A DNA stretch of 64,000 nt from Rostratula benghalensis (GCA_013399305.1 VXAI01000039.1:2410868-2474867), one strand, 5' to 3'. Counted from the first letter of the stretch, positions 34,593-47,700 are shown. The notes: generated by a model not told the origin, from the sequence alone. Numbers and translations are program-made.

Positions 34593-37500
34593 TTAAACTA
34601 ATCCATTGTAGTCAACTGCTTTTATAGTTTTTTGTGAAAGCAAATACAATGGGAGCCACATAATTGGCTGCCTAACAATGTTGTTTTAATTAGAAGACAA
34701 CAAAAAGTGTCTGAAAAATGCAACAGTGGGTTGCCTTTTTCATCAACTGCAGAAAAAAAAAAAAAAATCTTCTAGAACTGAACCATACAGTACCAGGTGG
34801 TACAGTTACTTTTTATTATATGCGACACACTGATCAGAAGTAACAGGCTCAGTTAATTTTTGGTACATGTTTGGTTCACTATTTGCCTGGCACAGTCGAA
34901 GATTTTCTGTTATTGTTGAGCAAATAAGAATAAGTATACATTTTTCACATTGTTATATGTTTACTTCTTTGCCAGCATCTGAGAGATGAAGTTTCCTCAG
35001 GCTGTTGTTTTAGAATCCTAATTTTCTGTTGAATAATTTTTAATGTCTGGTTTGTATGCCTTGGGAAACAGATTACTATCACAAACACTGATGCTCTCTC
35101 TCCTTGGTGAGGTGCATATGGACAACCTTTTAATACGGTGCTGTTAGGAAAACGTGATGGAATTAAATTGTGAAAATGTGATCCTCATTACTCTTCACAT
35201 TTGCCTAAATCCTGTTTATCTGAAAGGTAATCCTGCCTCTGCCAATTCACCCTGAGGGTAGATAGTCCCAGTGGTTCAGCCCAGGGCCACAAGCAGAAGG
35301 CTTTATGGGTAGGGGTATGCTGTTCAGCAGGATACTTTTAATCCAGGAGGTTGATTATTCTTGTAAAACTGAATATTTGCCAGTCTACTTTGTTCTTTTT
35401 TTTCCTGAATCTATCCTGACTGGAACAGGATTTTGCTGGAGTAGCAGTGTTTGTTTTGTGGTGGAGGAAGGGGAATGTTTGGGGGTTTTTTCAAGACGGA
35501 GTGATGTTGGTCATAGGTAACGTGTCTTCATACATCTAAGTGATTTAGCAAAAATCTATTCTGTAGATCTTGGCCTTAACATGACCCCAGAGTGAGTAAC
35601 TTGTGACCTGTCTGTCCTCATCAGCATCAGTGCTGTTGCCTACTAGAACAGCCCAATTAAGATAATTTTATGGTTGCTGTAGGAGGAGTTAGTATCTGTA
35701 AGGCAGGCTGAGTGGAGCAGTCCTGGCTGTTCGGTTTTGATCCCCAGAGACTGCAATGCAACCACTGCCTCTTTCAAGTGCGTTCCTCCACCAGGCAGCA
35801 CAGCACAAGCCCATTTTCTGTAGTTCATCTTCAGCCAACTCCTCTTTATCTGAGAGCTCGTTCACACTAAAACCAAGGCTGTTCAGGGACAGTGATTGCA
35901 TTATATGCTGAGCAAGATGGGTAGAATGATGTGACATCTGGATGCTGATAGCTCTATAAAGTGATGGACATAGTGCTGGTATTAAAATAATTACACCATA
36001 GCATGAAAAATCTCTAATCTGCTTCCTGTGAAGCCAGCTCCATTCTGAAAAGTTTTAATGCCATTAAACAGCCAGTTTGGAATGGGGCTTTTTGTTTGGT
36101 TGTTGTTTACTATTGTTGTTGTTGTTGTATTTTGAGGGTATTTGTGAGGACTGGTTGTTTTTTTTTTCTTACTCAAAGTCCAACTGTTCTTTTGAGTGCA
36201 TTAAGACTTCGTGAGAGGGCAGACTATTATTTTTCTAGAACAAATTTGACATGTTNNNNNNNNNNNNNNNNNNNNNNNNNNNNNNNNNNNNNNNNNNNNN
36301 NNNNNNNNNNNNNNNNNNNNNNNNNNNNNNNNNNNNNNNNNNNNNNNNNNNNNNNNNNNNNNNNNNNNNNNNNNNNNNNNTCTAGTGTCGGACTTGCATG
36401 TTGTCTGTGTATGGTTAGAATAAAATGCTGTCCTTAGGAATATTGGACTGCTTATCCTCTCAGTGAAGCTAAGAGGAATTTTTTTATGTGTGACAGCACT
36501 GTGAGGCAAGATTCTTTTTCAGGATGAAATACAATAAAATTCTAGCATGTAATGCTCTTCATCAGAAAACATTGGTAAGAACAATGCTAAATACCATTCC
36601 TCCAGTTACACTATTAAGTAGGTTTTATTTTCTTTCTTGGTAAGAATAGCAAGTGTACATACACACAAAACATGCCTTGCTCACCATTCCGAATTGCTAG
36701 TTGCAAATGAGACTTTTCTGTCTACTTTTGCACTCCTTAGATGTCTTTTTCAACTGTAAGAAATGGATAAATGGATTTGATACTTAAACAAATGGTCTCA
36801 CTGCAATTCCACATCAGCAAAAAGCAGAGTCTTCTAAGATGAGATGAAAATACAGGTGGTCGAACAAAGGAGCCACAGAAAAGTCTTCATCTTGAAAAGC
36901 TCAACAGACACATGTTAAAATGAGTTGACTGAACCTCAGTCCCGTGTCTAGAGCGTTCATCTTTGGGGAAGTGAGGTCCACTATGTTTGTTCTGATTGCA
37001 GTACTAGATGCTTCCTCGTACTTTTCTGCTGGTCATGTGGGGTGGAAGGCCAAGGCTTTGCCATGACAAAGCCCAGTTGGACAGCTTTCTCCCACTTCTC
37101 CCGAAAGAGATTGAAGTGAATATAGACCAAGACAATGGGTAAACTATGATGTAAAGTTTATATACAAGAATATAACATTTATCTGGAGTATTTACAAGGT
37201 TAATTAAAGCAATATTTTACAACTCTTTCAGGTTAACCACTAGGTATATTACAGCTATAGATGGTTTAATTTGTAAAATAATAAAAAAACTCCCATGTTG
37301 CATTCAGATCAATCAGCTCCAAAATTTACTCATTTTTTCTGCAAGAGAAAGGCTTAGACTTGTGGAAAATAAAATGTGAGAATGGTTAAATGCTCTTACT
37401 GGTGCCTATGTATCACATGCAAGAGTTGTAACATGACCTTTATAATCTTAATATAGATGGCAAGGCATTTCACCTTGGTGAAAGAGTCGTGCCCACTGTG

Positions 37501-37640
37501 ACATGCCAGTCACACGTGGCTGTCTTTCTCTGCATCTCCTACTTTTGCACAACAAACATGCATGTATACAGAGAAGCAGCAATATAAATGAACCAGCATT
37601 ACCAAAATGAAGAGGGAAAAACCTCAGACCAAAGTCACGA
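34593..37640. other. Noncoding DNA downstream of SFRP2, with assembly gap
   Basis: Apart from the gap at 36256-36380, this is unique AT-rich sequence with short homopolymers. A longer SFRP2 3' UTR could extend into it from the right. No exon was recognised. Confidence 0.45.
36256..36380. other. Assembly gap (125 N)
   Basis: Run of undetermined bases. Nothing can be said about its content; the flanks are ordinary noncoding sequence. Confidence 1.
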
Positions 37641-37650
37641 TTGCAACCAT

Positions 37651-37671
37651 TAAAAAAAAAAAAAAAAAAAA
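37651..37671 (+). repeat. Poly-A tract
   Basis: Run of about 21 A on the plus strand (poly-U in the SFRP2 sense, if the 3' UTR reaches this far). Confidence 0.8.
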
Positions 37672-37729
37672 GCAGCTTTAAGCGAGATACTTTAATACTT
37701 CCCAAAAATAGTCATGATTTTTTTTTTTT

Positions 37730-37735
37730 TTTATT
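37730..37735 (-). promoter_or_regulatory. Possible SFRP2 polyadenylation signal AATAAA
   Basis: TTTATT on the plus strand is AATAAA in the SFRP2 sense, about 170 bases after the stop codon. It adjoins an A run in the sense strand, so it could be fortuitous. Vertebrate SFRP2 3' UTRs can be longer. Confidence 0.35.
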
Positions 37736-37746
37736 ACACTTTAACC

Positions 37747-37754
37747 TATGTACA
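37747..37754 (-). promoter_or_regulatory. Pumilio-type motif in SFRP2 3' UTR
   Basis: UGUACAUA in the mRNA sense matches the Pumilio consensus UGUANAUA. It lies about 155 bases after the stop codon. Function is inferred from the motif only. Confidence 0.3.
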
Positions 37755-37907
37755 AAAATGGAGGGCTCCCTCCCCTCTCGGGGAGTGATCACCATGTGTC
37801 ATGCCCATGGTGTTTTGAGGCTCAGAGGGGCCGAAGCAAGAAGGTGCAGGAGGCCCGGAGAGCTCGGGACAGAGGTGGCCTGCTCCCAGCAGCCAGAGCC
37901 GAAGCCA

Positions 37908-39968
37908 CTAACACTGGAGTTTGCGGATACTGCGGGAGAACCGCTTGAAGGCCCGCTGCCCTTTCTGCCACCGCTTCAGCGAGGTGATCACCAGTTCCCC
38001 AGCTTGCTTTTGCCCCATCACCAAGTAGGGGACATTGATGTCGTTCATCTCATCGCAGGTACATTGAAGGCCACCTTTGAGCCAGAGCACGATCTTCCTC
38101 AGATCCCTTTCCGTCAGCCCATTCAGCTTGTAGATGGTCTTGCTCTTTGTTTCGGGGGTGATCTTGGTATCCCCATTGATGTAGGCAATCTCCTTCACTT
38201 TTATCTTCAAGGCTAATAGAGTGAGGGGAGGGGGAAGTGGGATGAGGGAGAGAGGGAGAGAGATTGAGAGGTTTTTTCCCATTAGTGCACATAAAGAGGA
38301 CCTGGGGAGGGAGGTGCTCTATTGCTAATTAAACTGTCAGGGCTGACAGAAGAGGCAGCAGGTGGCTCCATTTCTAAAGCCACAAAGGGCATGCAAGTCA
38401 TTCCAGTTTGAATCAACCTTAGGGTTGAGGTTTTAGGGGTTTCTTTTCTCTTCTTGCCCCTCCCCCTCTTTTTCCTTCCTTTCTAAATTAATATTTTCTT
38501 GGGCTTTTCTTCTGTTTGCAAACAGAGAGAGGGCAGATTTGCTACATTAAGTAGCACTCTGTTGTTTGGGGTTTTTTTGCTGGGAGAAGACAGCCTTCCT
38601 GAAACTAGAGTTTGAAGGGGAGGTGGGGAGGCGAGTACCTAGAGCTAATCTGAAACTTGATCTCTGCTGTGGCTGAAAACTTCTAAACTTAATTTATTAG
38701 GCTGGAGAGGATTTTGGGCAAACCTGTAAGGAAATGATATTTCACATGCATTGTTTTTTTGAAAGAATAGATCCCGCGGAGGGTGTATTTGTCCAACAGC
38801 TGCATTCGATTTGGTAAAATAACTAGGAGGGGGATACAGGGCTCTGTAAGAATCTGTGGGGCATGTTTAGCTTTAGGAGGATTTATCTGAGTGCAATTTG
38901 CCAGGCCAAAGCTAGTGGTTGTTTTGACAATTATGTCCCACGGTCATGGTTTCAGGTTTTGGGTGGTGGATTATGTTTTTTTGTAAGAAAGACTTTTCAG
39001 TTGTTGTAGATATTTATATTACAAATATGTTTCCAGGTATAAACGTTGACCTGCTATAAAAGGAATCCCCTCCTTATTCCCTTTTCCTCTCGAGACGCTA
39101 ATGTGCTGGTCAGTTGTCTGTGTTGAAGGGGGTTTCTTGTCCTCTTCTAACCCCAGATCTTCCCATTAAGTTTGTATCCCCAATTGTCTGTGCGTCACCT
39201 TCTCTGTCAAATGATATATAGAACTCCATTCTTAATCTGTAGAGAATCTTTCTTACGATACATGAGATTGGTCATACAGACCTTTCTCATACGTCTAAAT
39301 GAAGCTTTGCTCTACTTCTCCCCGGGTAATAGTGGGGTTTTTTTCCCATTTTACTTTCTATTTTACTTTCCAGCAACATCCACTTAAAGAGCACTACTTT
39401 GGAACAGCAAACAGAAAGGGGACTATAAAAAGGGCCACTTCTTATTCTGAGATGGAATTTTATATTTCATGACCTAATGATCAGATGGGTCCATCTGCAG
39501 ATAAGACAAAGCCCTGCCTTTATTCAGGCATATATCTCTCTGACTGCACTGGGACTTTTCTACCTGATCCTCAACTCTAGAGTTTCAACGGATGGGGCTC
39601 TGCTTCCACTTACCAAAGTCATTTTTGCAGAGGTTTTCCACAATGTCGTTGTCGTCCTCGTTTTTGTTCTTGCAGGCATCGCAGACCTTGGGTGCTGGAA
39701 ATGCAAGGGACAATCCCCGTCAGGCTCGGGGAGAAGGGAACAGCAGGTGGCGTTGGGAACCCTTCGGGACTCGCCCTGCGCCTTCATCCCTCCTCTGTGT
39801 CCCCCCCCCCCCGGCCTCAGCCCAGGCGCTGCCCGAGCACTTTGGTGCGCCTTACCTTGTTGCAGACCCCCTGGAGGGGGGGGCACGGTGTGTTTTTAAG
39901 GTCACACCTAAACCAAAAGGTGGGTGGTTTTTGTGTGGAGGGTTTTTTTTGGGGTTTTATGGGTGTTG

Positions 39969-39999
<31 letters not shown>

Positions 40000-40856
40000 C
40001 GGGGGAAAGAGTAAAGAGACGGAGGGGACACGACAGAAAACACCCGAACCCTGCGCTTCAGCGGTGATCTTTGCAAAGGGAGGATGTCTGTCCCCGCGCC
40101 GCTCGAGTCCGGGGTCCCGGACTTCGCCTTTGGGGATAAGGACGGGCAAAGGCCGGGGGCTGCGGGCCAGTGCCAGTTCCCCGACGGTGCCTGCGGTTTC
40201 CCCGGTCCCTTCGGGAAAGCCTCCTGACCTGCGGCCCTTTCCCCGGTCCCTCCCGTGCTGTAAAGGACGGGAGACAACCTCCGGTCCCCTGCAGAAACCC
40301 GGGGAGGGACTCTGGGGGGGCTCATCGGGGGGCAGGTGCTGCCGTCCCGGGGAACCCTCTTACCTTCCCTGGTGACCGGGAGGATGTGATCGCTGCTGGC
40401 TAGCGGGATGCAGAGGTCGTTGTCCTTGGGGAAGCGGCTGCAGTCCAGCATGTCGGGCCAGGGAAAGCCGAAGGCGGACATCACCGGGGCGCAGCTCTCC
40501 TTCACCTCCTCGCAGAGCGAGTGGCAGGGCTGGATGATCTCGTCCAGGTCGTCGATGCAGACGGGGGCGAAGAGGGAGCAGAGGAACTTCCTGGTGTCGG
40601 GGTGGCACTGCTTCTGCACTAGCGGGATCCAGGTGGAGGCCTGTTCCAGCACCTCCTGCACCGTCTCATGCCCCAGCAGGTTGGGCAGCCGCATGCTCTG
40701 GTACTCGATGCCCCGGCACAGCAGCATCGGGGCGGGGATGGGCTTGCAGTTGGAGCGCTTGTAGGAGAAGTCGGGCTCCCCGAAGGGGAAGAGCCCGGCG
40801 GCCGAGCCCATGCACTGGGACGCCAGCAGGAGCAGGGTGCAGAAGCGGCGCTGCAT
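37908..40856 (-). CDS. SFRP2: Secreted frizzled-related protein 2, three coding exons
   Basis: SFRP2 is a secreted Wnt-pathway modulator. Coding exons on the minus strand are 40856-40364 (493 nt), 39694-39614 (81 nt) and 38212-37908 (305 nt), totalling 879 nt or 292 residues, close to the human 295. Donors are GTAAGA and GTAAGT; acceptors are TTTCCAG and TATTAG; phases agree. The start MQRRFC gives a signal peptide of about 21 residues. A frizzled cysteine-rich domain follows with ten cysteines (37, 47, 84, 93, 100, 111, 115, 122, 139, 149). A short linker leads to a netrin-like domain with cysteines 169, 172, 187, 242, 244 and 292, ending RSIRKLQC. The frame stays open upstream of this ATG, but only this start places the signal peptide at the N terminus and has an A at -3. 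No defect is seen. Confidence 0.97.
38213..39613 (-). other. SFRP2: SFRP2 intron 2
   Basis: 1401 bp between coding exons 2 and 3. It holds a TATAAA-like word near 39423 and T/C-rich stretches near the acceptor. No nested gene or known repeat was recognised. Confidence 0.8.
39695..40363 (-). other. SFRP2: SFRP2 intron 1
   Basis: 669 bp, GC-rich toward exon 1 (the CpG island continues into it). It contains two long homopolymers on the plus strand: C12 at 39801-39812 and T27 at 39969-39995. A read-through of exon 1 stays open across much of this intron, giving a 426-codon frame that is not the gene product. Confidence 0.85.
39969..39995 (+). repeat. T27 homopolymer in SFRP2 intron 1
   Basis: Uninterrupted T run (A run in the SFRP2 sense). 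Confidence 0.95.
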
Positions 40857-41043
40857 TTTGGGGCGCAGAGGAGGAAAAGGGGGGCGAGGGGGCTGGCGAA
40901 AGATTTGGGGGGGCCGGGGTGGCGGGGCGCGGAGCGGGCGGCTGCCCTCAGCCGCAGGCAGCGTCCCCCAGCCCGGGCTCCTGCCTGCCAGACGGAGACG
41001 GAGGGTCTGAGCGAGATGTGGGGGCAACCGGGAGTTTTCTGGA

Positions 41044-41060
41044 TTTTTTTGTATGCAAAT
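41044..41060 (-). promoter_or_regulatory. SFRP2: Octamer plus TATA-like element of SFRP2 promoter
   Basis: Sense-strand ATTTGCATACAAAAAAA combines a perfect octamer (ATTTGCAT, 41060-41053; ATGCAAAT on the plus strand) with a TACAAAAAA box. It lies about 40 bases upstream of an initiator-like TCAGACC at 41010-41004. This would give a start site near 41008 and a 5' UTR of about 150 nt. Placement is typical, but the start site is inferred. Confidence 0.5.
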
Positions 41061-41111
41061 GGCAGGGGGAGCGGGGGCTGGGAGGAGCCTGGTGACAGCC
41101 ATCCAGAAAGG

Positions 41112-41116
41112 ATTGG
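41112..41116 (-). promoter_or_regulatory. SFRP2: CCAAT box of SFRP2 promoter
   Basis: GACCAATCC in the SFRP2 sense, about 105 bases upstream of the proposed start site near 41008, which is the usual CCAAT position. Confidence 0.45.
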
Positions 41117-41353
41117 TCACTACTTTCTCGGTCTGCTTTGGCTCAGGGGGATTGTCTTTTGGCAGGAAATCCTTGCAAGAAACGTTACGGCGCGAGCACG
41201 GGGAAGGGGGGAAAGATCCCTGCGAACAAAGAGCCACGAAAGCCCGAGTTGCTCCTCGGCCCGGCCGGCGGAGAGGGGCCGCTCTCGGGCCGCGGGTAGC
41301 TGGAGGTGAGCTCAGCCGCTAACACAGCTACTGCCAAGCGGCGGGACCCCCAC

Positions 41354-41379
41354 CCTCCTCCTCCTCCTCCTCCTCCTCT
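41354..41379 (+). repeat. (CTC)n trinucleotide repeat upstream of SFRP2
   Basis: About eight CTC units (GAG in the SFRP2 sense), roughly 350 bases upstream of the proposed start. Confidence 0.9.
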
Positions 41380-41779
41380 CCCCGGGGCCCCCCCTGCCCA
41401 CGTTTGGTGCTTCCTCTGCCAGAGGACGCACGATGTGGCCGGGCCGGTTCCCCAAGCAGGGGGTGAGGCTGTCTGTTCCCTCAGCCCCCCGGGGGGTGTC
41501 TGGCACCTCCACCCCCTCCCCGCGATGCTGGCAGGGCTCGGCTCGGCGCTGGAGGCGCAGGCAGCGGCTGGGGGGCTGCCGGCTCTCCCTGGTCCCCTCC
41601 GGCTCGGCTGCCCCCAGCCGCCGGCGGCTGCCCTGCGGGGCCATCGTTCCCTACGAGGAGGCGGGGGCTGCGATGGTCCCCGACCCTGCAGACCCCGGCT
41701 GGCCCCCGAAGGCCAAATGGGGATTTCCCCGGGTGGGAGCATCCAAGTGTTTTTGAAAACCTGGCACGTTTTTCTGAGG

Positions 41780-44700
41780 CCAAAAGCGTGGGCCTGGCTC
41801 TGCACAGTGTAGGCATGTCCCTTTCCTTTTGCTCCTGTCTTCACCTACAAACTCCCTTAAAGAGTTATGTTTGTGTTGATTTACCACAAGGGGAAGACAA
41901 CAGGCAAGGCACTGGGATCCCAAAACAGCTTCAGTGCAATTTGGATTTTTTTTTTATTTTTAGTACTATTATTTATGAGATTATTATTGAAAAGACTAGG
42001 CCTGTGTAGTATCGTTTTGTGGTAAACCACATTCATTAATCAGCTACTGAATATATCTCCTTACAGAGCTGTTTTATGGGAAGCTAGCCTTAGCTGTGAT
42101 GTAAATTGTAAACTGCAGGATCCTTGTACGTCCAGTGTCCAGACTGGGCTTTCCACAGCTTCAGGTCACTGCTTGTGGATAGGAAAGTGGTGGGACTTGC
42201 AGCATCCCCCCAGGTGCTCGAGTGGCCACAGTGCTGGCCAGTTCAGGAGGGCTGTTGTCACACACTGAAGCCAGTGCCAGCTCCTTCAGAGGAGGTTTCA
42301 GGATCTTTTCCAGCGGGTCGTGCTGATGGATGTAATCTCCCTGCAGGCTAGTTTATCTGTTACTTGAAGTTGTTTCATACCTGCAAAATAAACATCCTGA
42401 ATGTCTAATATCAGTTGTGGAAGTGAAAAGTAATTTCTTTTTTACAGTTTGACATATTCTTCCCATTTATTATCTGTGTCCAACTTCTTCCTTTAGTTAG
42501 TAAATCTGTAAGCATTTGGCCTCAGTCATCTTCCACGGCATTGAGCCCCTCCAATGACTTATGTGCCCATTTTTGGCCTGTTTTGCCAAGTGCTGAGGAT
42601 TGCCAGAGGCTGTAGCTGTTGCCACTTGCAGGAGGTGTCTCTTCTAGCTCTCAGTGCTGGTCCCACTGGCCTCTGTCCCCCAACATTTCTTCAGTGGGAG
42701 GGGACCTACCAGAATGTTTGCTCTTACCCTGAATGGCCAGGCTATTAATCAGGTCTTTATAAAATCGACAAGCTTGTGGTTTGTTTTTCTCACTCCATTT
42801 TTCACCGCTGCTCATTTTTTGAAGTGACTGACATCCCTTCAGGTAGATCTCAGTATGATCAGAAGACAATTTGCCTGCTCCATAAATTGCCGGTAGCCTT
42901 GTACACTGCTTTCCACACACCCAGCTGGCTGGTGTGTGTGGAAGCAAGGACCTAAATCTGAAGAGACGAGGGACAATAACCATTTTCTGTGGTGGAGGAT
43001 GAGACATTTCCGACATAATGTTTGCTTGTTTGTTTCCAACCTGTAGGAAATAAGGAGGAAAAACATACTTTTCCCTGGGATTAAGCTTTGATTTGAAACA
43101 AGACTTTATGAGACTTTACTATTCCCATTTTTAATCGCTCTTGGTGAACTCATTTACTACAAATTTGAAATGATCTGAGACCATGTAAAGAAAACCAGCC
43201 CAAACCTGCAGCCCCAAGCAATCGTGACTGCACGTGCTCTGATCCCTTGGCTGGGGAAAGTGACAGGGTGGGAGGCTGCTGTCAATGCTCCTTGCTGCAG
43301 ACTCGGGTATGGCTTTCCCGGCCTGCGGACCGGAATGCCGTTTGCAGTCAGTGTGGTTTAGCAGAGCCCGTGCCAGTGTCTTCAAGGGGCAAGGGGGGTG
43401 GAGGAGGAGGAGACACTCGTGTGGCCATCTCCGTGGGGGATGTAGGTCCTTGCAGTATTGGGTGGCTGCTGAGGTGAGGGAGATCTTGCAGCTTTGCCTT
43501 CCTGGGCTGGCCCATCTTCTCTTCCCCCAGGGATGGGGCTGGCTCTGAAAGGTGGTTCTGGACAGCCCCTGGGGAGCCAGTCTGTGTGTTGGGCTACCCC
43601 AGGTGCAGTTACCTTCCTGGGCTGTTAGGGCACATGTCCATCCATTCCGGCTGGAAGATAAGGGCACTGAGCACTCCCACCCCAGGAAAGGTGGGGGGAC
43701 TGGAGGGTTTGGGCACCCTCTCAGATAAAGTCCTGAGCAACCTTGTCTGGCCAGTGGGAGAACCAAGCGTGATGGCACTCTTAAAATACAGTGGTGTTTT
43801 AAGATATATTTTAATTGTTTTAAAGGAGCATAGGCTTTTCACTTCCTGTAAATTCATCAAGTGGCATGGAAAGTTAAGCTTTTTTAAACCCCTGAAAGTA
43901 GCATAAGCATTTAAGCCATGTTAGATGCTTAAAGCAATATAAGCTGTTAAAATGCCTTTAATCTTTAAGTGCTTAAATCACCTTAAATCTTGGGAGTTAG
44001 GTGAGAGAATGAGCTGCCTTGGGGAAAAAGACGACCCGGTCCCCAGTCCTTCCTCCCCCAGGTAACCTGGGAGGCTTGATTCAAGGCTGTGTCACAACCT
44101 CTCTCCCCTTCCTGAAGAAAAATCTGAGCTTTTAACCCCTGGGCAGCCCATGGTTGGTTTCCCACTGTAGAAGATGGGAAGACTGGGACAGGTTATCTAT
44201 CACACTGAGAGAAGCGATTTGTGGAGGGAGGCATGCACTCATGGAGGGCAGTCAAGCCTTACCCAGCAAAAAGCACCCACTTTTCTCAAGCAGGTAGATC
44301 CTGCTTTCACCTCTGAAGGGAGTTCAGCTGCATGGGCCACTCACTGGTGTGAGTAGCCAGGCCAGGCAGGTGAGGGGTAGGTGACCTCAAGGGCTTGGTA
44401 AACATAAACCTGAGGCTTGAGGAATCATCCTCTTCCACCCACCACTCACTTCCAACTAACATTTTGGTTAGTACTATCGAAGAGGAATGAGAAAGCTCTG
44501 GCTTCTTAGCTCGTTCTCTTCAGCCCATAAAATGGCAGTGATTGGGACAAAACTGGCTTTCTCCCCGTGATGAAAAAAGTCATATGAAAAGGTCTGCTAA
44601 CCTTTAAAAATGGGCTCCAGCATCACACTACCAAAGTATTATTGTATTATTACAATTTGAATCTTTCAATTGCACTTGATGGGGGGGGGGGGAAAAGGAC

Positions 44701-47700
44701 TGCACAGGTTTTGACGGGAGGCAGCTCAGCAGCAGATCCCTCCTGAATCTGTTTCGGTGGCTGATAAGGTGGAATTTAACATTTTCCAGATCCGGGACTG
44801 GGCAAAGATCTTGTTTTCTGTTACCACAACATTTAAAAGCTCCATAGTCAAAAGCTGCATGTGCTGTAGATCTATCTTCCTCCCCCCTCCCTGATCTGAA
44901 AGGAACCCTAAAAAAATAATTTATTACTTTATTATTTTACTTTCCATTTGCAACACTCCCTGAAACGCAGCAACGAATGCCAGGTGTGAGTGAGTGGCTC
45001 CAGCTCCCAGGGTGCTGAGCCTGTGCCTGGGCGGCACAGGGTGCTCCTCAAGGTTGAAAATCATCTTTGGACTATGGAAGAAGAACCTCTTGGTGGCGCC
45101 TGTGCACACACCATGTCGGTTTTTCCCTTTGCCCAGTGATACTAGATGTCGATCTTCCAATGCACTGTTTCTGCTTGCTGCCGGTTTTCTCCAGAAACGC
45201 TGGGTTTGGGGACTGAAACTCTAGACCACCTTTAATCAGGGTTTGATGTCATGAGGAGGAAAGATCAAACTGGGACTGATTACTTTCAAATGGAAGCAAA
45301 ACCAAGTCACAAGGAGTTTCCTAGGGTTTTTTATTTTTATTTTAGTGGTCATACCCCAATAATTTCCCTGCATTTAGTATCTTAAAATTTTCAGGCAAGT
45401 TTTTCAGACTCAGAGCGTTTTCCATAGGAGCATTATTAAATATTATTCCAAGTTCCTGCTTTTTAATGTTGCATTGTACTTCCCTTATATTAAGTGGTAA
45501 ATATAAGTACTTGGATGCTGTATTATACACACACACACACACATATATATATGTATATAAATCTAGGTTTATTTGCATGCTGGTGCTTTAGCAAGTTATG
45601 ATCCTTCAAATTTATCTGACATACATCTATATCTGGCTACAGTTTTTGTCATGGTGAGCATTTTTGCTCATGCAGGATGTCTGTTTGTGATTAAGGTTCC
45701 CTTTATTATCTGCCTAATCTAAGTGCTGGATGACAATTGAAGATAGCAAAGACCATGTCCTAGAGGACTCCAATTGCACAGTACCTGGTGTTCCTCATGT
45801 ATTTTATTTGAAATGTTACAATGTTATATATCTTTCCTTTCTTCCCCCTAGCTGTTGTTTGCAGACTGGTAGTAGCTAGCACCTTGAGCAGAGAGCAGAG
45901 CCATGCTGTGTGAGCCATACAGGGTGCTTATGCCCAGGGGTTTGGGCTCTGGGTAGGACACAGAAGCTGCAGAATGGAAGAAGGGAGAATTGCTGCCTGC
46001 GCCTGGGAAGGGCAGCACGGAGCAGAAATACCGCCGTCGTTGGCCATAGAGAGAGTTTTGCTGTTGTTGCTGATCATAAGGGGTCTAGCTCCAAATTTTA
46101 CTCCCCAAATCAGTAGACTTCAGCCATCTGCCTTCAAGGTTGCTGTCGTACTTTCCCTGATGAGTGGCCAAAACTGTGGGCGTGTGGTTGGGCTTTGGTG
46201 CAGGTCTACATGCTGTTGGGTCATGTAGTTCTGCTGATGCGTGGGCAAAAAATAGCCATCTCTCTGCTGCTGTGGTGCTTAACTGAGAAAATGACTATGA
46301 TGGGTGTGAAGGAGAGGTGGGTATATAAACTCATTTTCAGAGCCCATTGCTACTTTTAGGGGAATGGTCAGGTTTGCAGGTAGATAGCTAGTCTAATGGC
46401 CTCAAGGTTTGGACATGTGTTACTTGTTAAGGGAAATTATTTTTAAATAATAATTTGTAGTGAAACATTTTTTAAAATGTGAAATCAAGAGAACCTGTTG
46501 CCCAAAGTTAGGCTGTTTAAAGCTTTATTAAACCAGATTTAAAATAAAGCAATGAAACAGTCAGATCAATCTTACATCATGATCAAATCAACAAATTAGT
46601 CTCTGTAATGTATTGGAGCTAAATTACAAAGTGAGTTAAATAATCAACCTAGTAGGCACATAATCAGTAGTTAAAATGTATTTACAGACTATAAAGTTGG
46701 TATTTCCAAATATTAAAAACATCCAGATGTTTGAGGCCAGTTCTGAAGAAGCTGACCCAGAAGCCGTTTGGGTGACATGGCTCACAATGGTATGACATCT
46801 GCAGTTTTCAGGAAGTTCAGAAGCAGCAACAACAGTCACTCTAACATGTAGTCATCAGCAAGGAACATGTTCCAACTTTGGGTCATCCTCTCCCATAGTT
46901 TCCTTCCTCTACTATTCTCCTGCTTTCAAAGTAGAATTTACAGTTTTACCTTCCTGAACTTGACACACCAAAGTAAACCTGGGAAGCCTCCTAAAGAAAT
47001 CCCTGTCTGAAATATATTTTAAACACTGTCTTCTTCCCCACATGTACTTTTTTCCTCAGCACATGCGAATGCTTGCATGTAACGTAGGCAGGGATAAGTT
47101 TTAGAACCACCTGGTTATTTATTACTTTGGCTTTTTACATACCTTTACTTATTAATTTGTTTCTATTCTTTTGATAGTCTCAGCTCTCCGTTGTTTGTGT
47201 GACTAAACCATCTCAGCCTCCCTCTTCCTAAACATGGATTTCCTCACAACAGTTTTCCGATCTGAGGCTTGGTTCAATCAAGTTCCAACCCTAGCTAGTA
47301 GCGCTCAGTCTAGTAATTAACCTTTCTGTTCTGCAGGCCACTGGGGTCAGAGCCTGGGGCCTCGGCACTCCACCAGCCATGATGACTCTACCCAAATATT
47401 TTGAGCTGAACCACGAACCCTCGTGGCTGAGGCAGTAGCTGGGAAGGGGAGTGGGTAAGGCAGGGGAACAGCATGCTGAAGAAGGGTGTAATGCCTTGCT
47501 GTGCACCAGCTTGGCTTTTTTGTCTGCAGAAAAAAGAGTCTGCTGTCCCACTCCAAAACTTACTGTGGCTTTGCTGAGGTAGAAGTCCTGCTTCTGATCA
47601 AAGGGGCACTTCTCTGCAATTAGCAGGGCTCTTCATGTATTGAATTTATACTGCAGCAAGAGAGGAGTGACATGGATATCAGGAAAAAGGATTTTTGTGC

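Larger units (their letters stand above)
40050..41740. promoter_or_regulatory. SFRP2: CpG island covering SFRP2 promoter and exon 1
   Basis: Dense CpG dinucleotides from intron 1 through exon 1 and about 880 bp upstream. This is the expected promoter island of SFRP2, a gene known to be controlled by promoter methylation in mammals. Several long open frames in both directions across it are compositional. Confidence 0.85.

Noticed and set aside
39957..41237. 426-codon minus-strand open frame as the SFRP2 protein
   Set aside because: It reads through the exon 1 donor into intron 1 and extends upstream of the signal-peptide start. The spliced 292-residue product with agreeing phases fits the family.
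41306..41812. 168-codon plus-strand open frame upstream of SFRP2
   Set aside because: Encoded by CTC repeats and GC-rich promoter sequence; overlapping frames are open on both strands and there is no recognisable motif.
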